This document shows positions 24,028-35,040 of a stretch of DNA of 64,000 nucleotides, piece after piece. This stretch comes from Mycobacterium sp. AZCC_0083 (GTDB taxonomy: Bacteria > Actinomycetota > Actinomycetes > Mycobacteriales > Mycobacteriaceae). The stretch covers positions 1 to 64,000 of the forward strand of contig NZ_JACHGP010000006.1 in the NCBI RefSeq assembly GCF_014202335.1, in the 5' to 3' direction. The position numbers and the translations under genes were made by a program. Each line of letters starts with the position of its first letter. Positions within the stretch are counted from its first letter, which is position 1. Below the pieces are notes generated by a model. That model was not told where the DNA came from and did no database searches. It saw only the letters and a list, made by a program, of their open reading frames with translations.

Positions 24028-24421
24028 GGCACGTGGCTCCTTCCCGTGGAATCCAGACGATGTGGCTGCCTGCCTGGAATCAAGTATCAACCACACCGTG
24101 GCCGGCCCAATGGATCATCGCGGGGTCCGCGACCACTGTTGGCGCCCAGCAAACGTCAGTGGAGCCAGCTTGGCGGCCGGAGGTGGACTTCCGCGGGGCG
24201 ATTTCCGGTGGTCGCACGTGGCACGAACCCGAGATGTGCGGCCCCGCTGCTCGATTGCCCTTCCGCAGAGCGATGGCGCGGTTTTGCCACTGTATACCCT
24301 GTTCAGTAGGGTCGATTGGGGGCCGATCGTCGCTCGATCACCCTTCAATCAGCGGTGGAATTGGTGCGTAGGGGGTCGCTGATCCGCTGGTACGCTCGCA
24401 TCCGGCGAGAGGGTTCGAGGT
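24028..24421. promoter_or_regulatory. Divergent promoter region upstream of espE
   Basis: About 390 bp separate the EspI-like gene from espE, with no credible gene. TGTATACC at 24291-24298 resembles an extended -10 element about 125 bp before espE, without an obvious -35. Long promoter regions before espE are typical, since they integrate several regulators. Confidence 0.4.
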
Positions 24422-25585
24422 ATGGGGGTGCACGGTAAATTGAGGAGCGGTGGCAAAGCAACGCTTCTCCGCGCAGCCAATGCGCCGATCCTCACGGGCG
24501 GCCAGCTGGTGATCGCAGGGATGAAGCTGACCACGGGCCTCGGTGAGCCCGAGGACGGCGCGCGATTCGGTCAAGGTGGCGCCCGACTTCACGGTGCCGT
24601 TGCAACGCTGATGTCCGCCCAGCCCACCGAGAGCTGGTCGGGTGCGGGGGCAACCGCGTACTCGGTCACGGACGTCAAGCAGATGACGCGGACCAGGGCG
24701 ATGGCCGCCGCCGACCACGAGGTGCACGGCGCGCTCGCCACCGAGGCCTTCCAGATCGACTTTCATCGGGACCGGCTCGACGGTCTGTACAACTGGCTGG
24801 CCGACGTTGGGCTCCTCACCTCCGCGCTGGGCCTCGTCCCCGGCGCTGGCCTGGGTTTGAAGGCGGCTGCCGACGCCCAAGCGGTGCTCATCGCAGTCGG
24901 CCGTAGCTCGCTGGAGTTGGACCAACTCTCATCCAAGGTCGAGGCGAACGCCGCGGCCTTGCAGCAGCTCGTCGGGCGCTACGAGAAGGTCGAGCAGACC
25001 GCGGACCTCTTCCCGGCGGTGGAAGACCAGGACCCGCCGGCGCCACTGCCTCCGCCGCCCGAACCGTCGCCGGAGGAGAAGCCCGAACGGTCGCCCGAGG
25101 ACGAGTCGAAAGACCAGCCTGCCGAGGGCGGGCCACCCACGCCTCCGTCCACATCAGCGTCGGGCAGCCCGGCCCAGTTCGTCGCGTCCCCGTCACCGAC
25201 GCCTCCGGCGGCCCAAGTGCCCGCCTCGCCTGCACGGTCGGCCACGGGTGCTCCGCCTGCGGGTGGAATGCCGCCCGCGGCGGTGAGCGCGGGCGCAGCT
25301 CCGATGGCACCCGCTCCCGGGATCCCGATCGGCCTGATCAAGGAGGCCGTGCTGGCGGCGCTCAAGCAGGAGGCCGAGAGGCAGTCCGCCGAGGACGAGA
25401 AGGACAAGGAAGACGGGGACGACGAAGACGAGAAGGACGAGGACGGGGCCGGTAAGCCCGACGAGGCGAATGACGACGAAGCGGCCGGCCCCGGCGAGGG
25501 TGACACGAGTCGGCTGACCACGCCGATCGCGGTTACGGTGGACTCAGAAAATCCAATCGGCCCGCCGCCGGCGCCAGGACCATAG
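24422..25585 (+). CDS. espE: EspE, ESX-1 secretion-associated protein
   Basis: A 387-residue protein. The N-terminal helical part has the WxG turn WSGAG at about 72-76 followed by helices (YNWLADVGLLTSALGLVPGA), as in the EspA/EspE group. A proline-rich region (about 200-300) and a very acidic tail (EDEKDKEDGDDEDEKDEDG) follow. EspE is exported by ESX-1 and is linked with EspF, encoded next. The position directly before espF-espG1-espH matches M. tuberculosis Rv3864. Start ATG with upstream GAGGT. Confidence 0.85.
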   Translation: MGVHGKLRSGGKATLLRAANAPILTGGQLVIAGMKLTTGLGEPEDGARFGQGGARLHGAVATLMSAQPTESWSGAGATAYSVTDVKQMTRTRAMAAADHEVHGALATEAFQIDFHRDRLDGLYNWLADVGLLTSALGLVPGAGLGLKAAADAQAVLIAVGRSSLELDQLSSKVEANAAALQQLVGRYEKVEQTADLFPAVEDQDPPAPLPPPPEPSPEEKPERSPEDESKDQPAEGGPPTPPSTSASGSPAQFVASPSPTPPAAQVPASPARSATGAPPAGGMPPAAVSAGAAPMAPAPGIPIGLIKEAVLAALKQEAERQSAEDEKDKEDGDDEDEKDEDGAGKPDEANDDEAAGPGEGDTSRLTTPIAVTVDSENPIGPPPAPGP

Positions 25586-25610
25586 GAAGATGGGGACGAA
25601 GGGGAATCAC

Positions 25611-25928
25611 ATGTCCGGCGATTTGCGAGTTGCGACGGCCCAGCTGCGGGAGCTGGCCGCCAAACAGCGGCAAGCGGCCACCGAGATTCGGTCGGCCGTC
25701 GAGGTCGCCGACGGTGTGGACACTTCGGTGCGGGTAACCCACGGGGTGATCTCGTGGTCGACCGCGACAGCGGTGGAGGCCGTGCAGAACGCGCGCCGCG
25801 CCGCGGGTTCTGGAATGAAGGGGGTTGCGGAGGAAGTGGCCAACAAGCTGGACGCGTCCGCAGGGGCGTACGACAGAGTCGACGGGATGGCCGGCGGCAG
25901 CCTCGGCGACCGGATGCAAACCCGATGA
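25611..25928 (+). CDS. espF: EspF, ESX-1 secretion-associated protein (EspC/EspF family)
   Basis: A 105-residue helical-hairpin protein. The conserved middle VRVTHGVIS aligns with VQLTHGSFT of Rv3865. Y-D-R-V-D near residue 91 fits the YxxxD/E type VII export signal. ATG at 25611 follows GAAGGGG; ATG 25590 is an alternative. The stop overlaps espG1 as ATGA. EspF probably pairs with EspE for secretion. Confidence 0.85.
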   Translation: MSGDLRVATAQLRELAAKQRQAATEIRSAVEVADGVDTSVRVTHGVISWSTATAVEAVQNARRAAGSGMKGVAEEVANKLDASAGAYDRVDGMAGGSLGDRMQTR

Positions 25929-26785
25929 CCGCGGCGGGCAGCGCTGGACAGGACGCCCCACACATCGATGACGTCGTCGGCGTCGAGGTCACCATCGACG
26001 GCATGCTCGTCATCGCCGACAAACTCAACGTCATGGAGTTCCCTCCATCGTTGGGGATCCGGCCCAACATTCCGCAGCTCGACCTGCGAAACGTGGTGTG
26101 GGATCAAGTGACCCGAGACCTCGTCGCGCAGGGCGTGCTGACCGTGTTCGGCGAGCCCCATCCCGAGGTCGCGGCGATGGTCGACACGCTCAGCCGCGCC
26201 GACCGCACACTCGAGGGCCGATGGTGGCGCCGCGACGTTGGCGGCAAAATGGTGCGTTTCGTGGTGTGCCGCAAGGGTTCTCGACACGTCGTCGCGGCCC
26301 GTGACGGCGAGATGCTGGTGCTGCAGCGAGTTGCGCCGCAGGTGGGGCTGGCAGCGATGGTCAACGTCGTGCTCGGATCGGCGACCCCAGCGGCGGTCGA
26401 ACCACTGACCGCCCAGGCAAGCAGACTCGGCGACGCGAGGTCGGCCAATCAGCTTGCTCAGTTCGGCATCAACCAGGCCTCGGCGAAGATATACGCCGAA
26501 CTCATCGCCTCCCCCAAGAGTTGGGTGGAGATCACGGCCAACGAGCGGCATTCGGGCGGCACCTATTCGCAGGCCGACGTCGCCGCGGGTGTGCTCGATT
26601 CGCACCTCGGCCGCATCGTGTCCATCCCGCGGAAGGTCAACGGCGAGCTGTACGGCAGCTTCCTGCCCGGCACGAACGAAAACCTGCAGCGTGCGCTCGA
26701 CGGTCTGGTCGAGTTCCTCCCGTCGGGTTCGTGGTTCGACAAGAACGTCGACAACAACGCTGCCAACCACTCCTATTCGGACTGA
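25925..26785 (+). CDS. espG1: EspG1, cytosolic chaperone for PE/PPE substrates
   Basis: A 286-residue EspG-family protein: VEVTIDGMLVIADKLNVMEF at the N-terminus, central RFVVCRKGSRHVVAARDG, and C-terminal GTYSQADVAAGVLDSHLGR. EspG proteins bind the tip of the PPE partner and keep the PE-PPE dimer soluble until delivery to the channel; the cognate pair here is PE35-PPE68. The ATG overlaps the espF stop. Confidence 0.92.
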   Translation: MTAAGSAGQDAPHIDDVVGVEVTIDGMLVIADKLNVMEFPPSLGIRPNIPQLDLRNVVWDQVTRDLVAQGVLTVFGEPHPEVAAMVDTLSRADRTLEGRWWRRDVGGKMVRFVVCRKGSRHVVAARDGEMLVLQRVAPQVGLAAMVNVVLGSATPAAVEPLTAQASRLGDARSANQLAQFGINQASAKIYAELIASPKSWVEITANERHSGGTYSQADVAAGVLDSHLGRIVSIPRKVNGELYGSFLPGTNENLQRALDGLVEFLPSGSWFDKNVDNNAANHSYSD

Positions 26786-26801
26786 GAAGGGCATTCAGCT
26801 G

Positions 26802-27335
26802 GTGGCCGAATCTCCGCCGCACGATCCCGAGGACGATCACGACGATCTGGCTGCTGCGTTGGACTTCTCCGCGCCCGCCGCCGAGTCGAGCGTGTCGGTG
26901 TTCGACGGGTTCGGCGACTCCACCGTGGACGACTCCACGACTTCTGACCTGCTGGATGCGCTCGATCCGCTCCCGGATGAAGCAGCAGCCGACGGACCGT
27001 CGGTGCCACTGTTCACCGTCACGAATCCACCCGGCACCGTGACCGTGACAACCTTCATGGATGGACGCGTCAACCGCATCGATCTGTCCCCGAAGGCAAA
27101 CGCGATGACCGAAACGAATCTCGCAGATGAGATCGTCGTGATCGCGCGCTTGGCCACCCAGGACGCCAGATCGGCGCAGTACTCCTTCATGCTCGAGGGC
27201 ATGCGCGAACAGGGCCACGACGACTACGCGACACATGACTTCCTGACCAGAGACCTCGACCTGCCGTCACCCGACCAAGCGCAAGCTGCCCGGGCTCAGG
27301 TCTTCGCCACCCGATACGCGAGTAACCATGACTGA
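26802..27335 (+). CDS. espH: EspH, ESX-1 secretion-associated protein
   Basis: A 177-residue protein with an acidic, low-complexity N-terminal half (HDPEDDHDDLAAALDF) and a folded C-terminal half (VTVTTFMDGRVNRIDLSPKA, LADEIVVIARLATQDARSAQ) resembling the YbaB-like EspL fold. Position and length fit Rv3867. GTG start at 26802, 16 bp after espG1; upstream GAGAAGGG is somewhat distant. Overlaps eccA1 by 8 bp. EspH is required for full EspE/EspF export in other mycobacteria. Confidence 0.85.
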   Translation: MAESPPHDPEDDHDDLAAALDFSAPAAESSVSVFDGFGDSTVDDSTTSDLLDALDPLPDEAAADGPSVPLFTVTNPPGTVTVTTFMDGRVNRIDLSPKANAMTETNLADEIVVIARLATQDARSAQYSFMLEGMREQGHDDYATHDFLTRDLDLPSPDQAQAARAQVFATRYASNHD

Positions 27336-29049
27336 CCAATTGGCCGGACTCTTCGGAAGCGCCGTCGGCATGCTGCCGAACGCCCCCGCACGATCGCTCG
27401 AACTGTTCACCGAGATCACCACGATCGACGAGACCGCCTGCGATGGCTGGGTGGGGCGTATCCGCTGTGGTGACACCGACCGGGCGACGCTGTTTCGCGC
27501 GTGGTTTTCGCGGACGAGATTCGGCCAGCTGGCCGGCGCCGCCGAGATCTCGATGAACACCCTGAACGCCCGGGTCCCCATCGGCGGTCAGTTCGGCGAC
27601 ATCACCTACCCGGTGAACTCGCCGCTGGCGATCACCATGGGCTTCGCGGTGAACGAGGCCGCCGTCGGCAACCACGCCGACGCCATGGAAGCGCTCGACG
27701 ACGTTCCGTCCACCGGCGCCGAGCACCTGGTGTCGTGGGTCAAGGCCGTCATCTACGGCTCCGCCGAGCGCTGGACCGACGTCATCGACGAGGTGCGGGG
27801 CGCGAGCAGCTGGCCGGACAAGTTCCTTGCCGCCGCCGCGGGTGTGGCGCACGGCGTCGCGGCCGCCAACCTCGGACTCTTCACCGAGGCGGAACGCCGT
27901 CTCACCGAATCCAACTCGTCACCGGCCGGCGAGGCGTGTGCCACCGCGATCGCCTGGAATCTGGCCATGACGCGCCGCAGCCAGGGCAACGAGGAGTCGG
28001 CCGTCGCGCTGCTGGAGTGGTTGCAGGCCACCCACGCGGAGCCGAAGGTCGCTGCGGCGCTGAAGGATCCGAACTACCGAATGGTCACCACCACGGCGGA
28101 GAAGATCGCGGCCCGCACGGACCCGTGGGATCCGAACAGCGTGGTCGCGGATACCTCGGCGCGCGACAAACTCTTGCTCGATGCGCAGGCCGAACTCGAC
28201 CGCCAGATCGGGCTCAGCAGGGTCAAGGACCAGATCGAGAGATACCGCGCCGCAACGCAGATGGCGAAGGTGCGGGCCGCGCGCGGGATGAAGGTCGCCC
28301 AGCAGTCCAAGCACATCATCTTCACCGGGCCCCCTGGGACCGGCAAGACGACGATCGCCAGGGTGGTCGCCAACATTCTCGCCGGTCTCGGCGTGATCGC
28401 CGAACCGAAGCTGGTCGAGACCTCGCGCAAGGACTTCGTCGCCGAGTACGAGGGCCAGTCGTCGGTGAAGACGGCGCGGACCATCGACCGGGCCCTCGGC
28501 GGGGTGCTGTTCATCGACGAGGCCTACACGCTGGTGCAGGAACGCGACGGCCGCGCTGACCCGTTCGGCACCGAGGCATTGGACACGCTGCTGGCCCGGA
28601 TGGAGAACGACCGCGACCGGCTCGTCGTCATCATCGCGGGCTACAGCGCCGACATCGACCGCCTCCTGGAGAGCAACGACGGTCTGCGGTCGCGGTTCTC
28701 CACCCGGGTCGAGTTCGATTCGTACTCGTCGGACGAGATCGTCGACATCGCAAAGGTACTTGCCGCATCCAATGACTCGACGCTCAGCGAGGAGGCGGGC
28801 AAGAGGGTGCTCGAGGCCGCCACCCTGTTGAGTCAGCGCACCCTCAACGGGAAGCCGGCACTCGACATCGCGGGCAACGGCCGATACGCACGGCAGCTGG
28901 TCGAGGCCGGAGAGCAGTACAGGGACATGCGCTTGGCCCGCTCGGTTGAATTCGACAGCCTCGGCGTCGAGCAACTCAGCGAGATCAACGGGGAAGACAT
29001 GACCGAAGCCATCGATGCCGTGCACGCGCGGCTGAGCATCGTCGAGTAG
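27328..29049 (+). CDS. eccA1: EccA1, ESX-1 AAA+ ATPase
   Basis: A 573-residue CbxX/CfqX-type AAA+ ATPase, the same length as Rv3868. The N-terminal TPR-like half (about 1-270) binds substrates. The C-terminal AAA domain has Walker A GPPGTGKT at 334-341 and Walker B LFIDEAY around 394-400. EccA1 acts in the cytosol, probably releasing EspG from PE/PPE cargo before export. The start overlaps espH. Confidence 0.95.
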   Translation: MTDQLAGLFGSAVGMLPNAPARSLELFTEITTIDETACDGWVGRIRCGDTDRATLFRAWFSRTRFGQLAGAAEISMNTLNARVPIGGQFGDITYPVNSPLAITMGFAVNEAAVGNHADAMEALDDVPSTGAEHLVSWVKAVIYGSAERWTDVIDEVRGASSWPDKFLAAAAGVAHGVAAANLGLFTEAERRLTESNSSPAGEACATAIAWNLAMTRRSQGNEESAVALLEWLQATHAEPKVAAALKDPNYRMVTTTAEKIAARTDPWDPNSVVADTSARDKLLLDAQAELDRQIGLSRVKDQIERYRAATQMAKVRAARGMKVAQQSKHIIFTGPPGTGKTTIARVVANILAGLGVIAEPKLVETSRKDFVAEYEGQSSVKTARTIDRALGGVLFIDEAYTLVQERDGRADPFGTEALDTLLARMENDRDRLVVIIAGYSADIDRLLESNDGLRSRFSTRVEFDSYSSDEIVDIAKVLAASNDSTLSEEAGKRVLEAATLLSQRTLNGKPALDIAGNGRYARQLVEAGEQYRDMRLARSVEFDSLGVEQLSEINGEDMTEAIDAVHARLSIVE

Positions 29050-29053
29050 AACC

Positions 29054-30538
29054 GTGGCCGGCTTCCGACTCACCACCAAGGTCCAGGTCAGTGGCTGGCG
29101 GTTCCTGCTGCGCCGCGTCGAGCACGCCATCGTGCGCCGCGACACCCGAATGTTCGACGACCCGTTGCAGTTCTACAGCCGGGCGGTGTCATTGGGCATC
29201 GTGCTCGCGGTGGCCGTCTGCGCCGGTGCTGTGCTGTTGGCGTACTTCAAGCCGCTCGGCAAGCGCGGTGGCGACAACCTGCTCGTCGACCGGACCACCA
29301 ACCAGTTGTACGTGGTGATGGGCGGAACCAATCTGCTGCATCCGGTGTACAACCTGACGTCGGCACAACTGGTGCTCGGCCACCCGGGCACCCCGAGCGC
29401 GGTGAAGTCCGACGAGCTGAACCGGATGCCGAAGGGTCAGCCCATCGGCATCCCCGGCGCACCGTACGCCACCCCGGTGTCCACGTCCGCCAATTCCATG
29501 TGGACGTTGTGCGACACCGTCACCAAACCGGAAAGTGTTGCACCGGCGGTGAATTCATCGATCATCGTGTTGCCACTCGTCGTCGACGGTTCGGTCGGTG
29601 CCATGCGTTCCGATCAGGGTGTGCTGGTGTCCTTCCAGGACAAGGACTGGTTGGTCACCGACACCGGCAGGCACGCGATCGAATTGGGCGACCGCGCCGT
29701 CACGTCGGCCGTGGGGATTCCGGTGACGGCCAAGGCAACCCCCATTTCGGAGGGGCTGTTCAACGCGCTGCCCAACGCCGGCCCATGGCTGCTGCCGCAG
29801 GTCCCCGCCGCGGGCGCGCCGAATAACAGTGGCCTGCCTGCGAATCTGGTCATCGGATCGGTCTTCCAAACCGTGACGGATTCCGACGAACAGAAGTACG
29901 TGGTGCTGCCCGACGGGGTCGCCAAGGTCAACGACACCACGGCGGCGGCGTTGCGCGCCACCAATTCCTACGGTCTGATCACCCCGCCGTCGGTGGAGTC
30001 CAGCGACGTGGCGAAGATCGCCGAGCAGGTCTACACCTCGCCGCTACCGGACAAGCCGCTGGAGATCCAACTGCGCGAGGACGCGCCGACGCTGTGCTGG
30101 TCGTGGGAGCGAGAACCGGGTGACCAGTCGCCCCAGACCAGCGTCGTCATCGGACGCCACCTGCCGATAGGAGCAGGGTCGCTGAACACCGGAATCGAGC
30201 AGATCGGCGGCGACTCAACGGTGTTCATCGATGGCGGACAGTACGTGCGACTGCAGTCGCCGGATCCGCGCTACGGCGAGAGCCTCTACTACATCGATCC
30301 GCAGGGCGTGCGGTACGGACTGGCCGACGAGGACACCGCCAAGGCCCTTGGGCTGTCTGCGCCGAAGACCGCGCCGTGGCAGGTGGTGGGCCTGCTCGTC
30401 GACGGCCCGGTGTTGTCCAAGCAGGCAGCATTGCTCGAGCACGACACGCTGCCCGCCGATCCCAATCCGCGCAAGGTTGGCGATCCGAACGCCGTCCCGA
30501 ATGCCGTTCCCGCGGCACGTCCAGGAGGTGGGGGATGA
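29054..30538 (+). CDS. eccB1: EccB1, ESX-1 core membrane component
   Basis: A 494-residue protein with a short cytosolic N-terminus, one membrane helix at about 44-66 and a large periplasmic domain with repeats (R1-R4) such as [20 protein letters not shown]. It is one of the four EccBCDE subunits of the channel. GTG start 4 bp after eccA1; it overlaps eccCa1 as ATGA. The tail is proline/asparagine-rich. Confidence 0.95.
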   Translation: MAGFRLTTKVQVSGWRFLLRRVEHAIVRRDTRMFDDPLQFYSRAVSLGIVLAVAVCAGAVLLAYFKPLGKRGGDNLLVDRTTNQLYVVMGGTNLLHPVYNLTSAQLVLGHPGTPSAVKSDELNRMPKGQPIGIPGAPYATPVSTSANSMWTLCDTVTKPESVAPAVNSSIIVLPLVVDGSVGAMRSDQGVLVSFQDKDWLVTDTGRHAIELGDRAVTSAVGIPVTAKATPISEGLFNALPNAGPWLLPQVPAAGAPNNSGLPANLVIGSVFQTVTDSDEQKYVVLPDGVAKVNDTTAAALRATNSYGLITPPSVESSDVAKIAEQVYTSPLPDKPLEIQLREDAPTLCWSWEREPGDQSPQTSVVIGRHLPIGAGSLNTGIEQIGGDSTVFIDGGQYVRLQSPDPRYGESLYYIDPQGVRYGLADEDTAKALGLSAPKTAPWQVVGLLVDGPVLSKQAALLEHDTLPADPNPRKVGDPNAVPNAVPAARPGGGG

Positions 30539-32757
30539 CCACCAAGAAATTCACCCCAACCATCAAGCGGGGACCGCGACTGACGCCCGGCGAGATCAAC
30601 GTGACCCCGCCGGACGACCTAGGCATCGACATCCCGCCGTCGGGCGTCCAGAAGATCCTGCCGTGGGTGATGGGCGGCGGCATGCTCGGGATGATCGCAA
30701 TCATGATCTTCACCGGCGTGCGGCAGCTTTCGCCGTACATGCTGATGATGCCGTTGATGATGATCATGGGCACCGTCGGCTTCATGGCCGGTGGTGGGCC
30801 GGGCGGCAAGAAGGTGCCCGAAATCAATGCCGACCGCAAGGAGTATCTGCGCTACCTGTCCGGTCTGCGGACCCGCGTGACGTCGTCGGCCGCCGCGCAG
30901 GTGACGTTCTTCAATTACCACGCACCGCATCCCGAGGATCTGCTGTCGATCATCGGCACCAACCGGCAGTGGTCGCGTCAGGTCAACCACGACTTCTACG
31001 CCGCCACCCGGATCGGGCTCGGGTCAGAGGCCGCCGTCGACCGGCTGCTCAAGCCCGCCGTCGGCGGTGAACTCGTGGGCCCGCAGGCCGCACCTCAGCC
31101 GCACCTCGAACCCGTCAGCCACATGTGGTTGACCAAGTTCCTGCGCACCCACGGTCTGATTCACGACTGCCCGAAACTCGTTCAGCTGCGCACCTTCCCG
31201 ACCATCGCGATCGGCGGTGACTTGGCCGGTGCTGCTGGGCTTATCACCGCGATGGTGTGCCATCTCGCGGTGTTTCATCCGCCGGACCTGCTGCAGATCC
31301 GGGTACTGACCGACAATCCGGAAGACCCCGAGTGGGCCTGGCTCAAGTGGTTGCCGCACACACAACACCAGACCGACACCGATGCCTCGGGCGCAACGCG
31401 GCTGGTGTTCACCCGACCCGACGGGCTGAGCGACCTGACCGCGCGCGGCCCACACACGGCCGACTCGACACCCAGCGGCCCCTATGTGGTCGTCATCGAC
31501 CTCACCGGAGGCAAGGCCGGCTTCCCGGCAGACGGGAGGGCCGGCGTCACCGTGATCACGATCGGCAACCACCGCGGATCGACGTACCGCATCCGGGTCG
31601 ACGCCGACGGCACCTCCGACGACCGACTGCCCAATCAGAATTTCCGCCTGGTGACCGACGTGACGGACAAGCTGACCCCGGCCCAGGCTGGCCGCATCGC
31701 CCGCAAGCTCGCGGGCTGGTCGATCACCGGCACGATCATCGACAAGAGCACCCGGGTGCAGAAGAAGGTTGCGACCGAGTGGCATCAACTGGTCGGGGCG
31801 CAGACCATCGAGGAAGTGACGCCCAATCGGTGGCGGATGTTCAGCGACCTCGACCACGACCGGCTTCGCATTCCGTTCGGACACGAGCTGAAGACCGGCG
31901 AGATTCAGTATCTCGACATCAAGGAGGGCGCGGAGTTCGGTGCGGGACCGCACGGGATGCTGATCGGCACCACCGGTTCCGGCAAGTCGGAATTCCTTCG
32001 TACGCTGATCCTTTCGCTCGCCGCGACGCACCATCCTGATCAGGTCAACCTGCTGCTGACCGACTTCAAGGGTGGTTCGACGTTCCTCGGCATGGAGAAG
32101 CTGCCGCACACCGCGGCGGTGGTCACCAACATGGAGGAAGAAGCCGAGCTCGTCAGCCGCATGGGTGAGGTGCTGACCGGCGAGCTGGACCGGCGGCAGT
32201 CGATCCTGCGCCAAGCGGGTATCCAGGTCGGTGCGGCAGGTGCGTTGTCGGGCGTCGCCGAGTACGAGAAGCACCGCGAGCGGGGCGCCGACCTGGCGCC
32301 GCTGCCGACCCTGTTCGTCGTCGTCGACGAGTTCGCCGAGCTTCTGCAGAACCACCCCGACTTCATCCAGTTGTTCGACCGGATCTGCCGCGTCGGCCGA
32401 TCGCTGCGCGTGCACCTGCTTCTCGCGACGCAGTCGCTGAACACCGGCGGCGCTCGCATCGACAAGTTGGAGCCCAACCTGACGTATCGCATCGCACTGC
32501 GGACCACGAGTTCGGCCGAGTCCAAGATGGTGATTGGAACGCCTGAGGCGCAATACATCACGAACAAGGAGAGCGGCGTCGGCTTCTTGCGGGTCGGCAT
32601 GGAGGATCCGGTGAAGTTCCACAGCGTGTTCACGGGTGTGAACTACGTGCCGACGCCGGTGGACGACGGCGGCGAGGTGGTGCCGAAACACGCCCCGGTG
32701 AGCAAGGTGCGGATCCGCCAGTTCACCGCGGCGCCGATCGCGGAGGCGGTGACCTAA
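30535..32757 (+). CDS. eccCa1: EccCa1, ESX-1 FtsK/SpoIIIE ATPase, membrane part
   Basis: A 740-residue protein with two membrane helices (about 38-85, [12 protein letters not shown] and [18 protein letters not shown]), a DUF domain and the first FtsK-type ATPase domain. Walker A GTTGSGKS is at 478-485 and Walker B LFVVVDEF at about 592-599. Together with EccCb1 it forms the motor split over two genes, as in other ESX-1 systems. The start lies in GGAGGTGGGGG-ATGA, overlapping eccB1. Confidence 0.95.
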   Translation: MTTKKFTPTIKRGPRLTPGEINVTPPDDLGIDIPPSGVQKILPWVMGGGMLGMIAIMIFTGVRQLSPYMLMMPLMMIMGTVGFMAGGGPGGKKVPEINADRKEYLRYLSGLRTRVTSSAAAQVTFFNYHAPHPEDLLSIIGTNRQWSRQVNHDFYAATRIGLGSEAAVDRLLKPAVGGELVGPQAAPQPHLEPVSHMWLTKFLRTHGLIHDCPKLVQLRTFPTIAIGGDLAGAAGLITAMVCHLAVFHPPDLLQIRVLTDNPEDPEWAWLKWLPHTQHQTDTDASGATRLVFTRPDGLSDLTARGPHTADSTPSGPYVVVIDLTGGKAGFPADGRAGVTVITIGNHRGSTYRIRVDADGTSDDRLPNQNFRLVTDVTDKLTPAQAGRIARKLAGWSITGTIIDKSTRVQKKVATEWHQLVGAQTIEEVTPNRWRMFSDLDHDRLRIPFGHELKTGEIQYLDIKEGAEFGAGPHGMLIGTTGSGKSEFLRTLILSLAATHHPDQVNLLLTDFKGGSTFLGMEKLPHTAAVVTNMEEEAELVSRMGEVLTGELDRRQSILRQAGIQVGAAGALSGVAEYEKHRERGADLAPLPTLFVVVDEFAELLQNHPDFIQLFDRICRVGRSLRVHLLLATQSLNTGGARIDKLEPNLTYRIALRTTSSAESKMVIGTPEAQYITNKESGVGFLRVGMEDPVKFHSVFTGVNYVPTPVDDGGEVVPKHAPVSKVRIRQFTAAPIAEAVT

Positions 32758-32759
32758 AT

Positions 32760-34538
32760 ATGACCACCGAATCCGAACAGCGGGTGTTGCGCGAGGTCGT
32801 CCTCGAGCAGCTGACCACGGGTGAAATCCGTGCGTATCGGATGTGGCTGCCACCGTTGACCGACCCGACGCCGGTCGACGAACTGGTGGAGCGCGACCAC
32901 CATCAGCTGTTGCGTTTCGGTCTTGGCATCATGGACGAACCGCGCAGGCACAAGCAGGAGGTGTGGGGCGTCGACGTCTCGGCGGCCGGAGGCAACATCG
33001 CGATCGGCGGCGCGCCGCAGACCGGTAAGTCGACGTTCTTGCAGACGATGATGCTGTCGGCCGCGTGTTCGCATACGCCGCGTCAGGTGCAGTTCTACTG
33101 CATCGACCTCGGCGGCGGCGGACTGATGTATCTGGAGGACCTGCCCCACGTGGGCGGCGTCGCGACGCGGTCCGAGCCAGACCGAGTGAACCGCATGGTA
33201 GCGGAGATGAAAGCCGTTCTGCGCCAACGCGAAGCGCTGTTCAAGCAGTACCGCGTCGGCTCGATCGCAATGTACCGCCAACTGCGCGACGACCCGAATC
33301 ATCCGGCGTCGGCGGACCCGTTCGGCGACGTCTTCCTGGTGATCGACGGATGGCCCGCGTTCGTCTCGGAATTCCCCGACCTCGAGCCAGTGGTTCAAGA
33401 CCTGGCAGGACAGGGACTGGCGTTCGGCGTGCACACGGTGATTTCGACGCCGCGCTGGACGGAATTGAAGTCCCGGATTCGAGATTATCTCGGAACCAAG
33501 ATCGAATTCCGCCTCGGTGACATCAACGAGACGCAGATCGACCGCATGACCCGCGACATCCCGGTCAACCGGCCTGGCCGCGCCATCTCGATGGAGAAGC
33601 ACCACCTGATGATCGGGGTGCCACGCCTGGACGGCGTGCACAGCGCGACGGACCTGGTGCCCGCGATGACCGCCGCAGTCCAGCACATCGGATCCCTGCA
33701 CAACGACGAGGCGCCGAAGATCAGGGTGCTGCCCGACCGCATCTACCTTCGCGAGCTCGACCCGACACCGCCGGGCTCAGACTCCGATTACCGCACCAGG
33801 TGGACGATCCCTCTTGGCATCCGCGAGGCCGACCTGTCGGTGGCCTACAGCGCGATGCACACCTCGCCGCACTTGCTGATCTTCGGGGCGCCGAAGTCGG
33901 GCAAGACCACCATCGCCCACGCCGTCGCACAGGCGATCTGTGCACGGAACAACCCGGCGCAGGTCAGGTTCATGCTTGCCGACTACCGGTCGGGTCTGCT
34001 GGACGCCGTTCCGAAGAGCCACCTGCTCGACGCGTTCGCGATCAACCGAAACAACGCGACTCTCGAGGAAGCAATCAAGGCGTTGGCGGCGAATCTGCAG
34101 GTCCGCCTGCCGCCGGCGGATCTCACCACCTCGCAGCTACGGTCGCGGTCGTGGTGGAAGGGGCCCGAGGTGGTCTTGCTCGTCGACGACTGGCACATGG
34201 TCGTGGCTGCAGGTGGCCCGTTCGGACCGATGGCACCGTTGACGCCGCTGTTGCCCGCGGCGGCCGACATCGGGCTACACATCATCGTCACCTGCCAGAT
34301 GAGCCAGGCGCAGCGAGCGTCGCTGGACAAGTTCGTCGGCGCTGCCTACGGGGCGGGTTCGCCGACGCTGTTCCTGTCCGGGGAGAAGATGGACTTCCCG
34401 ACCAGTGAGTTCAAACTGAAGCGGCGACCTCCTGGCCAGGCACTTCTGCGGTCGCAGGACGGCAAGGAAGTCATTCAAGCGGCCTACGTGGACCCCCCCG
34501 AAGAAGAAGTGTTAGCACCACCCCTTACGGACCGGTAG
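32760..34538 (+). CDS. eccCb1: EccCb1, ESX-1 FtsK/SpoIIIE ATPase, cytosolic part
   Basis: A 592-residue protein carrying the second and third ATPase domains, with P-loops GAPQTGKST (84-92) and GAPKSGKTT (376-384). In M. tuberculosis its C-terminal domain binds the export signal of EsxB and this drives assembly of the motor. It starts 2 bp after eccCa1. Length equals Rv3871 within one residue. Confidence 0.95.
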   Translation: MTTESEQRVLREVVLEQLTTGEIRAYRMWLPPLTDPTPVDELVERDHHQLLRFGLGIMDEPRRHKQEVWGVDVSAAGGNIAIGGAPQTGKSTFLQTMMLSAACSHTPRQVQFYCIDLGGGGLMYLEDLPHVGGVATRSEPDRVNRMVAEMKAVLRQREALFKQYRVGSIAMYRQLRDDPNHPASADPFGDVFLVIDGWPAFVSEFPDLEPVVQDLAGQGLAFGVHTVISTPRWTELKSRIRDYLGTKIEFRLGDINETQIDRMTRDIPVNRPGRAISMEKHHLMIGVPRLDGVHSATDLVPAMTAAVQHIGSLHNDEAPKIRVLPDRIYLRELDPTPPGSDSDYRTRWTIPLGIREADLSVAYSAMHTSPHLLIFGAPKSGKTTIAHAVAQAICARNNPAQVRFMLADYRSGLLDAVPKSHLLDAFAINRNNATLEEAIKALAANLQVRLPPADLTTSQLRSRSWWKGPEVVLLVDDWHMVVAAGGPFGPMAPLTPLLPAAADIGLHIIVTCQMSQAQRASLDKFVGAAYGAGSPTLFLSGEKMDFPTSEFKLKRRPPGQALLRSQDGKEVIQAAYVDPPEEEVLAPPLTDR

Positions 34539-34685
34539 AATTTTCTCAGACGTACAGCAACGCTTCTGGCAACTCGCCAGCAAAGGGATCGGGGGATCGA
34601 TTCCACGGGGGAGCAAGCAACCGCTCCAGCACGGGTCTTGGACCCTCCATGCAGTATTTTCGAAATATGTAAGGAGTAACGGCAA
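34539..34685. promoter_or_regulatory. Region upstream of PE35 with AT-rich palindrome
   Basis: The gap contains GGGTC-TTG-GACCC (34634-34646) and the AT-rich dyad TATTT-TCG-AAATA (34655-34667), which ends 3 bp before the AAGGAG ribosome site of PE35. It may hold a promoter for the pe35-ppe68-esxBA genes and keep the ribosome site accessible or regulated. Confidence 0.5.
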
Positions 34686-34982
34686 ATGCAACCCTTGGAG
34701 CACAACCCAGGCGCCATCGGAGTCGGATCTCAGGTTGTCGCAAATGGTGCGCGTGGTTTGGCGACCGGCACGGCGGCGACCACCGAGGCCAGCGCATTGG
34801 TCCCCGCAGGTGCTGAGGAAGTCTCGGTGCAGGCCGCCATGGCGTTCGCGACAGAAGCGCTCGAAGTCAATGCGCTGAATGCCTTCGCTCAGGAGGAGTT
34901 GGCACGCACCGGCGCGGCCTATATCGAATCGGCCGCGATCTACACCGCTGTCGACGGCTCGAGCGCCGCGGCTCTTTCTTAA
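34686..34982 (+). CDS. pe35: PE35, PE-family ESX-1 substrate
   Basis: A 98-residue PE protein: two helices around LVPAGAEEVSVQAAMAFATE, as in Rv3872 (99 residues). It should dimerise with PPE68 and be recognised by EspG1. The YxxxD/E export signal is represented by YTAVD near the C-terminus. AAGGAG lies 9 bases upstream of the ATG. Confidence 0.9.
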   Translation: MQPLEHNPGAIGVGSQVVANGARGLATGTAATTEASALVPAGAEEVSVQAAMAFATEALEVNALNAFAQEELARTGAAYIESAAIYTAVDGSSAAALS

Positions 34983-35040
34983 ATGACATTCGTGTCGTAA
35001 TAACAACAAGTCGACCTAAAAGGATTGAGCCCAGCAAACT

